From Liolophura sinensis (taxonomy: Eukaryota > Mollusca > Polyplacophora > Chitonida > Chitonidae), in NCBI RefSeq assembly GCF_032854445.1, contig NC_088300.1, positions 76,501,966-76,565,965 of the forward strand: a stretch of 64,000 nucleotides of DNA. The letters run 5' to 3'. Under the pieces are notes generated by a model, which saw only the letters and a program-made list of their open reading frames with translations, made no database searches and was not told where the DNA came from. Positions 1 to 10,823 of this stretch are shown here, piece by piece (the stretch's first letter is position 1; each line of letters opens with the position of its first letter). The translations under genes and the position numbers were made by a program.

Positions 1-2946
1 CTCTCGCTTATTCGTCCGCATTAGACTGCATTGTGATGGTATTCGTACAGGTATCAGGTGCTGACACGAGAAAGTGAAAATGAGAGAGACATTTGAAGCG
101 GAGGTTCCGAACATCCCATACTTGATGATAACGTTTGACCTTTATATGTAAAGGTGGATTTCGATTATTTCATATGTTTGACAGTGAAAATCTGCCGTAT
201 ACAAATATTCATACATACATCTCCCAATAAAATTACCGTTAATTAAAATAACTTATGAAAGACAAAATCTGTGTATGATATCAGCATATAAAGTAGCAGC
301 CGTCTTGAAAAGAACGTGCGCGATGCTTGCGTGGTTAACAAATGAGGGTGCAAACTCTCCGCACGTTGGTGATCACCAAGTTGAGCTCTCTGTTTACTCT
401 CCACAACACCCCTAGAGGAAATTTCTCCCCCAATGCCTGATTCGGAAAGCATGTCAAGTTATTTACGGGCTGCACTTCGGATTCGTCGATACCTTTTAGC
501 TACAACAAAATACGCTGAATTAGGAATGCTGCACGAAGAGACATAAATATGCGTATGTATTCCATTAGTGAGTCATTCTGGTTTTTCCATTTGCAAAGTC
601 ATGACCTCCAAAAAGAAACCAGGACATATATACTCACATTTAAACCTAAATACATATCCCATCTCAGTGAGTTAGTAATGAAGCGTATTAGTTAAGGTCT
701 AGCTAATGAAACTGTGACAAAAGGCTTTTCCCTGTCGCAGAATATAGGAACTTACAATGATGAGGTTATCCTGTCATTCCGTGTGGGTTGGGAGAGGGTG
801 CAGTCGATCATGATTGCACTTTGCATATTAAACATACCATTTCTGCATGAATCTAGGGCTTCTGTGTATAGCTCTGACTGTTGTCTACAAATCCTTGTCA
901 AACAGTGTTTAATAAAAAAAAGAAAGAAAAAAAAAATAAACCACTAGATGTGTACTTACCAAAATATTGATAGCACTTTGCAGATTTCTTTTGGCCGAGG
1001 CTACCAAACACCTGAAGTGGTCGTTAGACAGAGGCTGGACGACTGTGCACCTTGACGTGTTTCCTGCAAGAAGTTGGTACTGTAACACCACCGTCTGCAG
1101 TACTTTCTCCAGGTCCCTCAGCACCGTAACCGCGTTCGCCACTCTACTCTACAGCGTACGAGAAGATATCGTCAGTCAGTTTTCTGTTTCAGTTTATTTC
1201 AGTCATGCTCTTGTGTTTTACCTTTCATTAAAGACCACAAATGTTCAGTAATCAGTGAACAACAAGGATTTATTTATTTTTTTATTTGATAGGTGATTTT
1301 CGGCGTACTCAAGAATATTTCACTTATGCGACGGCGGTCAGCATTATGGTGGGTGGAAACCGGGCAGAGCCCGTGGGAAACCCACGACCATCCGCAGGTA
1401 GCTGGCAGACCTTCCCCTGTACGGCCGGAGAGGAAGCCAGCATGAGCTGGACTTGAACTCACAGCGACTGCATTGGTGAGAGACTCCTGGGTCAGTAAGC
1501 TGCGCGAGCGGTGAACAAGAAGGAGGAAACCCATCAGTGAAATACATAGTCGAAGCTCTAGGACTGTGACATATCCATGCTTAAGACAGCATCAGCACTT
1601 ACCTGTTTGTCGACATCAGCAGTCACAGTACGTGTTATATCGCCGTTACAAGGCAGAGAGTCTCTTCCCCGAAATTCAGCCCAGGCCATACACGTCAACC
1701 CTCGAGGTATATGTTGCCCAGGCCGCAGTCTAGAGCACTACAAATAAAACATGAGTAATTACATATAAGAACGCGTACAGCACAGTCTTATTCTATGACC
1801 TGATTCCTGATAAATCACAAAAGTCTTCTTCAAAAATCCTGTTTCCATTTTTCTATTTATCCATGTTTCTAAAGATGGGAAAATATATGATTTTTAGTAT
1901 GTATTTAAAAGTAAAATTTCCTGCCTCTGCAGTGTAGTAGTGTCTAAACCAGCTATCTGGACGATGACGGCACAACATCAGGGTAGCGGGTCTTCACTAC
2001 TTACAATGCCTTCAAGCGTAGAGTTCACTTTAGACTGGACATCTTCAAGCGTCGGTATGATTCCAACCATATCTTGAAGATCTCTCCTGCTTTCGACGAA
2101 AGTTGCATTGCTTTTGGAAATGGACCTATCCCCGGTCGAGACATCCAGGTTAATGTTGATAGGATCATCCAGGCTTAGATGAGCGCTCTTGTCATGTATT
2201 TGCGTCACTGACGATAACTTGAAGGGCTTGAGTTCACGTGTCACAGCCTCCGGTGCCCTCGTGATGTTGCTGGAAAGTTTAGATGGAATTGGTACTGTTT
2301 CTGTCGTCTCCACGAGCGGCCTTGTTAAGTCCAGGCTCTTTGATTCTCCTGTTGATCGATCTGCAGATCGATGGTTTGCTGGAAAGTCCGGAAAACGTGA
2401 TATATTTACGGCCGTTCTTGTCACTGCTTCCGCTGTAGTTTCTGTGTCATTCACCGTGTTATTTGGCAATATATCAGCTGGTATAACACTAGAGATGGCC
2501 TTCGCGTTAACCCCAGAGATTAATAAGCTCAGAGCTCCGACAAAAAATGATAGCGCTGAATCTGTAGAGAAACAATAGGCAAATCACACACTGTGCTTTA
2601 GCGGCCAAGGGTGTGTCAAAGTTTAAGTGGAGATCAAGCCTAGATCACTTATCTAAGAAAAAATGTATCACAGATATGAAAATAAGTTTCTTTCCCTTTC
2701 CGTTGCTAAACACTATAATAGAGGACAGGCAGATTACATATGTGCACTATTATAAATACCTGTTTGTCTCATAACACATTAACCAAATCCCTAAATTTGC
2801 CAAAATGAATTATATTTTATATAGCCCTACATGTGATTTAAAAACAATAGTCTACATATAGCAACTGTGCAAATCTCAATCAGTTTCCTACATTTAGGTC
2901 GTACGTGAAAATTGTACTTACAGCGTAAACACAGCGAGCTGGCCAT
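1..2946 (-). CDS. Cytokine-like secreted protein, gene 1 (5 exons, 3' end beyond window)
   Basis: Spliced minus-strand gene assembled by eye. Coding exons are 2946-2922 (25 nt), 2561-2005, 1737-1603, 1148-960 and 60-1 (open to the edge). All four introns start GTAAGT and end AG; phases are 1,0,0,0 and the frame stays open throughout. Exons 1 and 2 join to give a signal peptide (MASSLCLRYSALSFFVGALS, then LLISGVNA, likely cleaved after A28). The rest of exon 2 is a long Ser/Thr-rich segment with six N-X-S/T sequons, ending in a helix-prone stretch (LEDVQSKVNSTLEGI). Exon 3 has Cys at its residues 1, 16 and 30. Exon 4 has Cys at 34 and 47 followed by KRN. Exon 5 begins HLIPVRIPSQC. Exons 3 to 5 match gene 2 at 14460-16292, so the two are paralogs. 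An alternative reading ends at a TGA at 1978-1980 if intron 2 is retained. The class I cytokine assignment is an inference; secretion and exon structure are well supported. Confidence 0.8.
1268..1515 (-). mobile_element. SINE family A, in intron 3 of gene 1
   Basis: Full-length-like copy in minus orientation. The A-rich tail is at 1268-1290, the conserved body (CATTATGGTGGG and flanks) is in the middle, and the tRNA-like head lies towards 1515. It sits wholly inside intron 3 of gene 1 (1149-1602), so it is transcribed with that gene but leaves the exons intact. The head contains the B-box-like GTTCAAGTCC. Confidence 0.85.
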
Positions 2947-3029
2947 ATTTTAAAGAACAATTTTTCAATCCGATGATAATTCACAATGCGGTAAAAACAG
3001 AAATGAATGAAGCTTGAAGTAAAACGGAC

Positions 3030-3037
3030 TTTTATAG
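3030..3037 (-). promoter_or_regulatory. TATA box of gene 1
   Basis: TATAAAAG on the minus strand lies about 85-90 bases upstream of the gene 1 ATG (2946-2944). Transcription would start near 3005 and give a short 5' UTR of about 60 nt. The spacing supports this ATG as the real start. Confidence 0.6.
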
Positions 3038-3178
3038 GCAGATCATCAATATTTTGAGGATCACTTGGTTTTCCGGTCAGAAGAATTCAACTATTACATT
3101 TTCGTACTGTGAAATTTCTAAGTCAAAAAAAAATGAAGTTTAATTGGATAATGGGAAGACCTATCCGGGCCACGTCTT

Positions 3179-3189
3179 TGGTTTTTCCC
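3179..3189 (-). promoter_or_regulatory. Possible Rel/Dorsal-type kappaB site upstream of gene 1
   Basis: Minus strand GGGAAAAACCA fits the loose Dorsal consensus GGGWDWWWCCM and lies about 145 bases upstream of the TATA box. An 11-base degenerate match can occur by chance, and I saw no equivalent site above gene 2. Confidence 0.2.
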
Positions 3190-4369
3190 GCTAGAAACTA
3201 TCTGCATCCATATCTGAGCTGGCATTGTTGAGAATCACTTGACCCTTTGTTTTGATAAGTCACAGGAGACGTAAAGATTAAGCACCACACTACCCCAGAA
3301 TTTTCCCGCATATGTTTTTTAAGCGTGTGCCTTTTTTTGTCTATCTCTCATCCAAGGTGTTAGCTCATCATTTCGCACCTATGAGGTGAAAGACAAAACA
3401 TTACATCCTCGCGTTATGTGCTACTTTAATGATGCATGGATATTATTGGTGCATGTGACAAACAATCAATCCGCATGTATTGGTCATTTCATTCAGTCGT
3501 CAGAAAAATTCAAGTTCTGGAAAGAAGAATTTTCAAAAGCAGTATGATTGGCTGAATATACATCCTCCCACGCTCACAAGCGACACATTAGGGAAAAAGG
3601 GGAAATATTTGACAGAGGACGCATCCGTGTTAGTGTTCATGAAGAGGCTTGCATGTACGATTTCGTCATCTTTATCCACATGATATAGTATAATAGGTAT
3701 AACATAATATGGTATGATGTGTATAAAACGAGTTGATGCATAAACAACTGTATAAAACGACAGCTGATGTCAAACCGGTAAATTCTTTGTGTCATGGCTT
3801 ATCCTCAGTGTTAATAAGCACCAAATTAACCCGTGCAGTAAATTTCCGCTACACATATATACACCTAATGGTTATACTTCAGGCATTAGAGCATGAAGTT
3901 TTTGGCACACTTCCCGTCTTTGTCAAGCGCACTCATGCGTGTGACAATTATCAAAACAATGCTTTTGAAACTGATTGAAATCTATTGATCATTTCTTAGT
4001 AACTACTCTCCCCCATCCTCAAAATAAACGGTTTGAGAAAAAGAAAATGGAAGACATAAACCCATGTTTTTTTCATGAAAGTGTTAAATCAGCTATTAAA
4101 AGCATTTATGTTATTGATAACACGGAGGGAAAATGTTTTAACTATTAACGATTAATCACCTGAATCAGGTTCAATTCTTGGGCGAAACTATTACTTCAAA
4201 AACTCTTGAGAAAATTTAATGATTTATAATTCAAATTAAAAATCAAAATTTCATTTCCAATATCCACGAATCACGTATGGGCCATATCAAGAGTTCTCTC
4301 TCTCTCATTCTACTGGCGTTTTCGTTACTTAACTAATGTCTGACGAGGTGGAAGTGTAACGGTTGTTAT
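3190..4369. other. No gene recognised
   Basis: AT-rich upstream flank of gene 1. Short open frames show no signal peptide, domain or splice logic that I can support. Confidence 0.5.
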
Positions 4370-4850
4370 AGAGACTCTAAGGGGTTCTGCAGAGACAAAT
4401 GCACGAAGAGCTTTCACGGAGACACTGACTGTGAAGGGTTCAGTAGAGACATAGACACTAAAGGGTTCTGCAGAGACACAGACAATAAGGGGTTTTGCAT
4501 AGACAAAGGCACTAAGGGGTTCCACAAGGACAGAAACACTAAGGGTAGAAAAAAACCACAGACTCCAGGGTTGGCTCTTCAGGGACACAAAGACTACGGA
4601 GTTTCACAAGGATACAGACACTAAGGGCTCCACAGAGACACAAACACTGAGAGGTTTCGCGGAAGCACAAACACTAAGGGCTCCACGGAGACACAAACAC
4701 TGAGAAGTTCTGCAGAGGCACAGACACTAAGAGCTCTGCATAGACACAAAGACTAAGGAGTTCCACAAGGACACAGACACTAAGGGTGTCGCGGGGACAC
4801 AGGCACGAAGGGGTTCTGCTGAGACACAGACGCTAAGGGGTTCTGCTAAG
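4370..4850. repeat. Degenerate 27-bp minisatellite
   Basis: About 18 imperfect units of 27 bp built around CACTAAGGGGTTCTGCAGAG and a GACACAGA end. The unit length is a multiple of three, so short open frames cross it; these are not evidence of a gene. Confidence 0.75.
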
Positions 4851-4869
4851 TTACTAAGAGAAATATTAG

Positions 4870-5988
4870 AATAAAAGAACTCCCCACCAAACTCTGACTC
4901 GTTATAAAAAGATTTTAAGTGGCAGGGATGGGTGTCCCGTATGAAACTATATCGTTATATCTATAATAAACTGTTAACATTTTATCCCTCAGCAGTCACT
5001 GTTTAATGGGTTTATAAGCTGTCATTGACATTAAGTTGTCATCAGTGTGCACGCGCCAGTAAGCTAAGGAGCTACTCCATGTTTGTCCACTCCAACACTG
5101 TTTGTAGTTTCCAAACTACGGTGAATTGTCCATTGGAAACAGAAATAGATTCGGAGGCAAATTTCGTCAAATGGGATGAGAATTTGGGACAACAAACTAC
5201 CCCTGATGATGAATAATGATGTTTTGGCTCAGAGCTTCAACAATAACATGGTTATTTAACGGCTAGGTATTTTTATGTTGAATTCTGATGGCTAACAGAA
5301 CACCATGATGCACCAGTAATGTCATGGTTCTCACAGACCTATGTTATGATTGTACGAAAAGAAAAAGCGGTTGCACGGTGGTACGAAATAATGAGATGAT
5401 TACACGATGCGGTGACACAATAGTACGAAACATTGGGACGATGCCATGAAACGAAGGAACGATAGCACGAAGGGAGCGACCCATCGCTCAGTGACATCGT
5501 TTCATCACATATAGCCATCGTCAGGCGGTTGCATGGAATAGTAGCTTTAACCGGCTTCCATAAACAATTATTTTAGCCTGAAGGTCTCTTTTCTCCAGAT
5601 AACATAACAAATTTCTATTCTCGTTTGTACATTCGTTAATCTCCTAGTTTTTTTTAAGTCATATTTCAAGTCCATTACTACCCCTGCCAAAACAGCTATA
5701 GTTTTACTGTCGTATAGTTGTCTGTCTGTTTGTCTGTCAGCAGATTTACGGAACAAATACTCACCCATTTGGATACAATTTAGTGTACACCTTGGGCTAA
5801 GTACCATTCCATTACAAACTGGTGCTGAACGAGATCCAAGAAATTTTTTAAGAGATTCCTCACCATCGTCTAATGCCTGCTAGCTGCTTTACGGGAAGAC
5901 TAGTTGCGGCATGAACACCAATGAACTGAATTTTAAAAGTTTAGAAGTTTAAAATGTTTAGCGGAACCGAGTTTAGCGGGATCTCCCG
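4870..5988. other. No gene recognised
   Basis: Noncoding by inspection. Around 5345-5490 there are loose repeats of the words TACGAAA, ACGATG and AGCACGA, perhaps an old minisatellite. No ORF with recognisable features. Confidence 0.45.
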
Positions 5989-5989
5989 G

Positions 5990-6092
5990 TCTCTGCTCGG
6001 TTTCCTCCCACCATAATGCTGGTCGCCGTCGTACAAGTGAAATATTCTTCAGTAGGGCGTAAAATGCCGATCAAATAAATAAATGAATAAGA
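5990..6092 (+). mobile_element. SINE family A, 3' fragment
   Basis: Plus-orientation fragment from CTCTGCTCGGTTTCCTCCCA through the conserved CATAATGCTGG and GTGAAATATTCTT words to an AATAAATAAATG tail. The tRNA-like head is missing. Confidence 0.75.
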
Positions 6093-6813
6093 ATCGTCGG
6101 TCTTTGTGGACCTAAATGTGCTGTGCTGATACTCTAAATCTAACCAACACCTAAGAATAACAATTTGAATGCTCTCCGTTCTCTGCTGGAAAATCTAGAA
6201 AGAGGTAAACTTTTTAACATTCCCTGTACAGCTTTAACTGGTGTGCTGGGTCAAGTACATGTTAATGGTATAGCGCTAACCTTTGCCTTTATGTTCGTGG
6301 CGACTGATAGAGAAATGGACATTAAAGGATGTATTACGTGTGACTCCACTATGACCTTCGGTCATGAAGTTTTTCAGGTATATGTACGGTACTTGACAAG
6401 AGTCAGCGTCTCATGGATACAGTGTAAAACACTAAACACCGTCGACGTTGTATTGACGTTCAACAAACTTCTTGGACGAAATTACGCGACTGGCGTCAAA
6501 ACGACAATGAGCTGTAAAACATAAAAGAAACCACAAACTTTACATGTTATATAAATGTGCTTTATAAAAGATATAAACATGCACGAGACTAACTGATGTC
6601 ATCGGAACTTATGAAACTGAAAGCAATCTGCCAGTCTGAGTTCCTGATCCTTCACAGGTTGACTAACCTCGCCTAGGATAAAGAGGAATTAATCATTCCT
6701 GTTGGTTCAAGCAATTATAGTTTTATAAATCAAAAAAAAAGAAAGAAATCATTTAGAAGTTCCTAGAAACCTCACATTTACCATGATATTTCATGGCTTT
6801 GAACACACTGTAA
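6093..6813. other. Unassigned; one weak 119-codon ORF
   Basis: A plus-strand open frame at 6165-6524 encodes 119 residues with no recognisable motif, no signal peptide and no flanking splice or promoter signals that convince me. I treat it as chance or as a relic. Confidence 0.3.
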
Positions 6814-6981
6814 GCAATGGTCCAGAGGTAACATGCTTGCCTTGAAACCGTTGTGTCGAATAGGATAACGCAATGGTCCAGTGGCAACATGCTCGCCTTG
6901 AAACCGTTGTGTCGAATAGGATAACGCAATGGTCCAGTGGCAACATGCTCGCCTTGAAACCGTTGTGTCGAATAGGATAAC
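6814..6981 (+). repeat. Three tandem 56-bp units resembling a tRNA-derived sequence
   Basis: Exactly three units of 56 bp (starts at 6814, 6870 and 6926); units 2 and 3 are identical as far as I can see. Each unit carries TGGTCCAGTGG, like a Pol III A box, and GTGTCGAATAGG, loosely like a B box, at roughly tRNA spacing. It does not fold as a whole tRNA by eye, so it is a tRNA-like fragment multiplied in tandem, not a tRNA gene. Confidence 0.6.
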
Positions 6982-7180
6982 GTTATCGATTTCTTTCAAA
7001 CCATACTATTTTTAGCTTCAGTTTAGCTTCGTAATAAATGTCTATCAAAGACTGTCATATGTTCATGGCATAATATCATAAGGCAAAACTTGTTTCAAAT
7101 ACCAACATTAGACGGAAAAGGGTATTATCCTATGCATTTAACGATATACAGTAGGCTGATGGTTATCAACGAATATTCAA

Positions 7181-7438
7181 GTATATATATTGTGGAATAT
7201 ATGCGTCTGTTTGGACTTGACACCGTAAGTACTTTAGTATTTGTATAGATACTGCTATCCTTTCTTGTTAAACTTAAGTACTTTAGTATTTGTATAAGTC
7301 TTATTATCTGTTCTTGTTAAGCTAATAAATTGTTGTAAAATAAAATCTGCTGGTTTTAGTTACTTTTTTGTGCGGCTAAACTGTCGTGTATTTCGAACAA
7401 GCCATCTCTTTATAATACAGACAGTTTGGGTCGTAACA
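7181..7438 (+). repeat. 5' LTR, truncated to its last 258 bp
   Basis: Matches 11313-11570 base for base by eye at a constant offset of 4132, and ends in the same GGGTCGTAACA. The missing left part includes the promoter region of the LTR, so this copy probably cannot start transcription there. Confidence 0.9.
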
Positions 7439-7441
7439 AAT

Positions 7442-7459
7442 TGGGGGCTTGTCCGGGAA
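7442..7459 (+). other. Primer binding site, tRNA-Pro type
   Basis: TGGGGGCTTGTCCGGGAA begins three bases after the LTR end. It differs at two positions from the complement of the tRNA-Pro 3' end (TGGGGGCTCGTCCGGGAT), the primer known from murine leukaemia virus and relatives. Confidence 0.75.
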
Positions 7460-7556
7460 GTGAATTTGAATTGGAATTGAAAGGATTTTGTGTAAGTTGT
7501 GTCATTTTTCTAGTTTTTGACTTTGTAGTAAATTTTGCCAGCAGATTTTATTCATC

Positions 7557-8780
7557 ATGTCGGATTTTAAGCCTGACGAGTTTATGGAAGCGCCAGATCA
7601 GGATATTTTTGATGTGTTAAATAAGAATGATTTGTATGCTTTAAGCAAGTACCTGAATCTTAATATCAAAAGATCCTTACGTAAGAAAGATATGCAGTTT
7701 AGTATTGCTAAATGTTTGGTAGAATTACAGGAGTTTGATGAAAGTGCATTAGATGTGTACAGGCCTGAGGGCGATGATTCCACTGTAATAAAACTGAAGG
7801 AGTTAGAACTGAAGGAAAAGGAAAATGAAAGATTGTTTAAAGATAAGAAAAATGAAAGAGTGTTCGAATTGGAGAAATTGAGACTTCAGAGCGAAATTGA
7901 AGCAAGGAAACTAGAAGGAGATAGGTCTGGCTTAAGTTTTTCTGATATGCCTCCAAAATTTGACGTCGCTAGAAACATAAGATTGGTGCCACAGTTTCGT
8001 GAAACTGATGCAGATAAATATTTTCTACAGTTTGAGAAGATTGCTCAGAATTTAGAGTGGCCTAAAAAGTTTTGGACTACCCTTTTACTGAGTGTGTTAA
8101 CTGGCAAAGCTATGGATATATACACAGAGTTATCAACAGAACAGGCTGCAGATTATGATTTTGTGAAAGATGTTATCTTAAAAAGATATGAGCTTGTGCC
8201 AGAGGCCTATCGGCAGAAATTTTGAGAAAAGAGATCAGACTTACATTGAATTTGCTAGGCAGAAGGAACAATTGTTTGAGCGATGGTGTTATGCTAAAAG
8301 CGTAGATAATGATTATGAAAAGTTGAAACAGATCATTCTGATTGAAGACTTTAAAAGGTGTATTAATGATGATGTCAGAACTTTCATTGAGGACAAAGAG
8401 GCTGATACTTTAGAAGCAGCAGCCACTATGGCCGATACATACACGGTTACACATAAGGTCTCATTTCAGAAAAAGCCGTCCACATTTAGAAAGCTTCAAC
8501 CTTTCTCCAGCGGTTCATTTTACTCAAATTCAGGCCCACCGAAACAGGCTCAAAATTTTGACAAATCAGGTGATCAAAGAAGACCTGTTAATTCGAACAC
8601 TACTCAACGAAGGTCTGACCATACATTTACTGATAGACAGTTTAGCAGGGTTACATGTAATTTTTGTAGGAAGCCAGGCCATGTCATATCAAATTGTTAT
8701 GCTTTAAAGAGAAGGCAAGAACAGGAGGTTGTCTGCAAGCCTACTGGTTTGTGTGTTACTGCTAAAAAGTCTGATATAGT
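7557..8780 (+). pseudogene. gag of the Gmr1-like element (one frameshift)
   Basis: The first frame (7557-8225, 222 codons) starts at ATG after an untranslated leader. It has a charged, coiled-coil-like segment rich in Lys and Glu (about residues 80-125) and then a capsid-like region. The frame shifts near 8220 and continues in the next frame. There a helical segment (KEQLFERWCYAKS through about 8450) resembles the capsid C-terminal domain from which vertebrate SCAN domains are thought to derive. A zinc knuckle follows with the pattern C-x2-C-x4-H-x4-C (CNFCRKPGHVISNC, about 8659-8700). The product would form virus-like particles and bind the element RNA. The frameshift could be real or a sequencing indel, since it lies at a short T run. 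Confidence 0.8.
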
Positions 8781-10060
8781 GAACAATGTTGATGCATTTG
8801 ATTATGTTAAGATTCCACCAGTAGATTGTACACAGAATTCACAGGATAATGTTATGAAGGTTTTTGAGCCATTTATTTGTGACGGTAAAGTATCACTTAA
8901 AAGTGACATGTCTTGTGATACAAAGATCAGGGTATTAAGAGATACTGGAGCTTCTCAGTCTTTATTGTTACAAGATGTTTTGCCATTTTCTGATGAGTCA
9001 TATTCTGGATCAAATGTATTAATTAGAGGTGTAAGCTCTGCTGAATTTGAATCTGTGCCTCTTCACAAAGCTTACTTGTCATCAGATATTATTTCGGGTC
9101 CTGTTTTTGTCGGCATTAGGCCTACTTCGGGAGATGTAACCCAGTTTTGTAAATCATGTCATACATGCCAGGTAGTGGGTAAGCCTAATCAGACTATTCC
9201 TAAGGCACCATTAGAGCCTGTACCAGCTTTTCAAGAGCCATTCAGCAAAATATTGATTGATTGTGTAGGCCCTCTACCTAAGACGAAGTCTGGAAATCAG
9301 TATGTGTTAACTGTTATGTGTACAGCAACCAGATTTCCCGAAGCTGTTCCTTTAAGGAATATAAACACCAAGTCTGTTGTAAAAGCTTTAACAAAGTTTT
9401 TTACTCTGTTTGGTTTACCCAAATCCATACAGTCTGATCAAGGTTCAAACTTTATGTCTGGTATTTTCAGCAAGTTATGTACCAGTTAGGCATTAAACAA
9501 TACAAGTCGTCTGCCTACCACCCAGAAAGTCAAGGTGCAATCGAAAGATTTCACCAAACATTAAAGAACATGATTAAGACTTATTGTTATGATACAGAGA
9601 AAGACTGGGATGAAGGTATTCCATTTCTTATGTTTGCTGTTCGAGAGTCAGTACAAGAATCATTGGGTTTAAGTCCATTTGATTTAGTATTTGGACATAC
9701 TGTTAGAGGACCTTTGTTAATTTACAAGGAACAGTTTCTCAATGATGACACAAGTAATGTAAATCTTTTGGATTATGTATCTGATTTTCGTGCTAAGCTT
9801 GTCAGAGCATTGAATTGGCTAAAGCCAATCTTGAATGTACTCAGAAGAATATGAAACGTAGATATGATGAGAAATCTGTTGTTCGGTCATTTCAACCTGG
9901 TCAGAAAGTTTTAGTATTGTTACCTGTACCTGGTAAATGCTTTGATGTCAGATATTTTGGTCCATATGTTGTTGACAAAAAGCTGAGTGAGCTTAACTAT
10001 GTTTGTTAAAACACCTGATCGGCGCAAATCAAGTCAGTTATGTCATATTAACATGCTGAA
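8781..10060 (+). pseudogene. pol remains: protease active site and integrase
   Basis: Protease: DTGA at 8941-8952, then the frame runs into a deletion near 9120. Integrase: only the second half of the zinc-binding domain remains (CKSCHTCQ). The catalytic core then carries IDCVGPLP, SDQGSN and GAIERFH, holding the D, D and E of the DDE triad. The C-terminal GPY module (YFGPYVV) follows at about 9955, then a LCHINMLKPY tail. Frame breaks occur near 9480, 9840 and 10005. Protease would cut the polyprotein and integrase would insert cDNA; neither could be made whole here. Confidence 0.85.
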
Positions 10061-10691
10061 ACCCTATGTAAACAGAAGTGACACTGACAACACTGCTGTA
10101 CATTCTGTTAATGTTGTTGCTGCTGACATTGACCAGAGTTGCTGTAATACAGATGATATTGGCGAACAGTTGGTTGATTCTAAGCTCAATTCTTCAAAGC
10201 TTCAGAATTCAGATGTCTTAAAACAACTTGATTCTAAACTGCAACATCTGGAACCCATTCAGCAACAGCAACTGTCTGAACTTGTTTTTGAGTTTTCACA
10301 TTTGTTTCCGGATGTACCATCAAGAAATGATGTTATTTTTCACGATGTTGCTGTAGGTGCAGTTTTGCTTCAGGAGGACAATCTTGGTGTTGATCATCCA
10401 GTTTGTTTCTTTTCTCGTAAACTTAACAAGTTTCAGAGAAATTATTCAACTGTTGAAAAAGAATGTTTGTCTGTTATTTTAGCTCTGCAACATTTTGAAG
10501 TTTATGTAACAGCTTCGAGGCAACCTGTGATTGTAAATACTGATCACAATCCACTTGTGTTTCTACAGAAAGTTAAGGGAAAGAATCAGAGATTGTTACG
10601 GTGGAGTTTATTGTTGCAAGAATACAATCTTGAAATCAAACATATAAAGGGAAAAGATAATGTTATTGCAGATTGCTTGTCTCGTGTATAA
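10061..10691 (+). pseudogene. pol remains: RT N-terminal edge fused to RNase H by deletion
   Basis: Open frame ending at TAA 10689-10691. The segment FEFSHLFPDVPSRND is the usual lead-in to Ty3/gypsy RT. It runs directly (near 10350) into AVGAVLLQED, the start of RNase H, so the fingers and palm with the YVDD-type site are gone, as is the first RNase H aspartate. Later RNase H motifs are present: YSTVEKECLS, NTDHNPL and DNVIADCLSR. It ends about 130 bases before the right LTR, with no integrase after it, confirming the IN-before-RT order. Confidence 0.85.
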
Positions 10692-10813
10692 GTTGTGTAT
10701 AAATGTTTAATTACATGTAGTTTTACAATGTTGTATATATTATTGTTTAACATATATTGTTTAACATATATTGTAAGTAAAAAAAAAGTTAGGAAAACTT
10801 TTTTTTTTCTTGA

Positions 10814-10823
10814 AGGGTGGGTT
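10814..10823 (+). other. Polypurine tract region
   Basis: GAAGGGTGGG and adjoining bases lie directly before the TGTTA start of the right LTR, the expected place for the plus-strand primer. It is interrupted by one T and preceded by a T-rich run. Confidence 0.45.

Noticed and set aside
967-1251. 94-codon plus-strand ORF
   Set aside because: Mostly antisense to gene 1 exon 4, whose minus-strand product matches gene 2.
2189-2578. 129-codon plus-strand ORF
   Set aside because: Antisense to gene 1 exon 2, which has a signal peptide, splice sites, a TATA box and a paralog.
6165-6524. 119-codon ORF as a gene
   Set aside because: No motif, promoter, splice or signal features.
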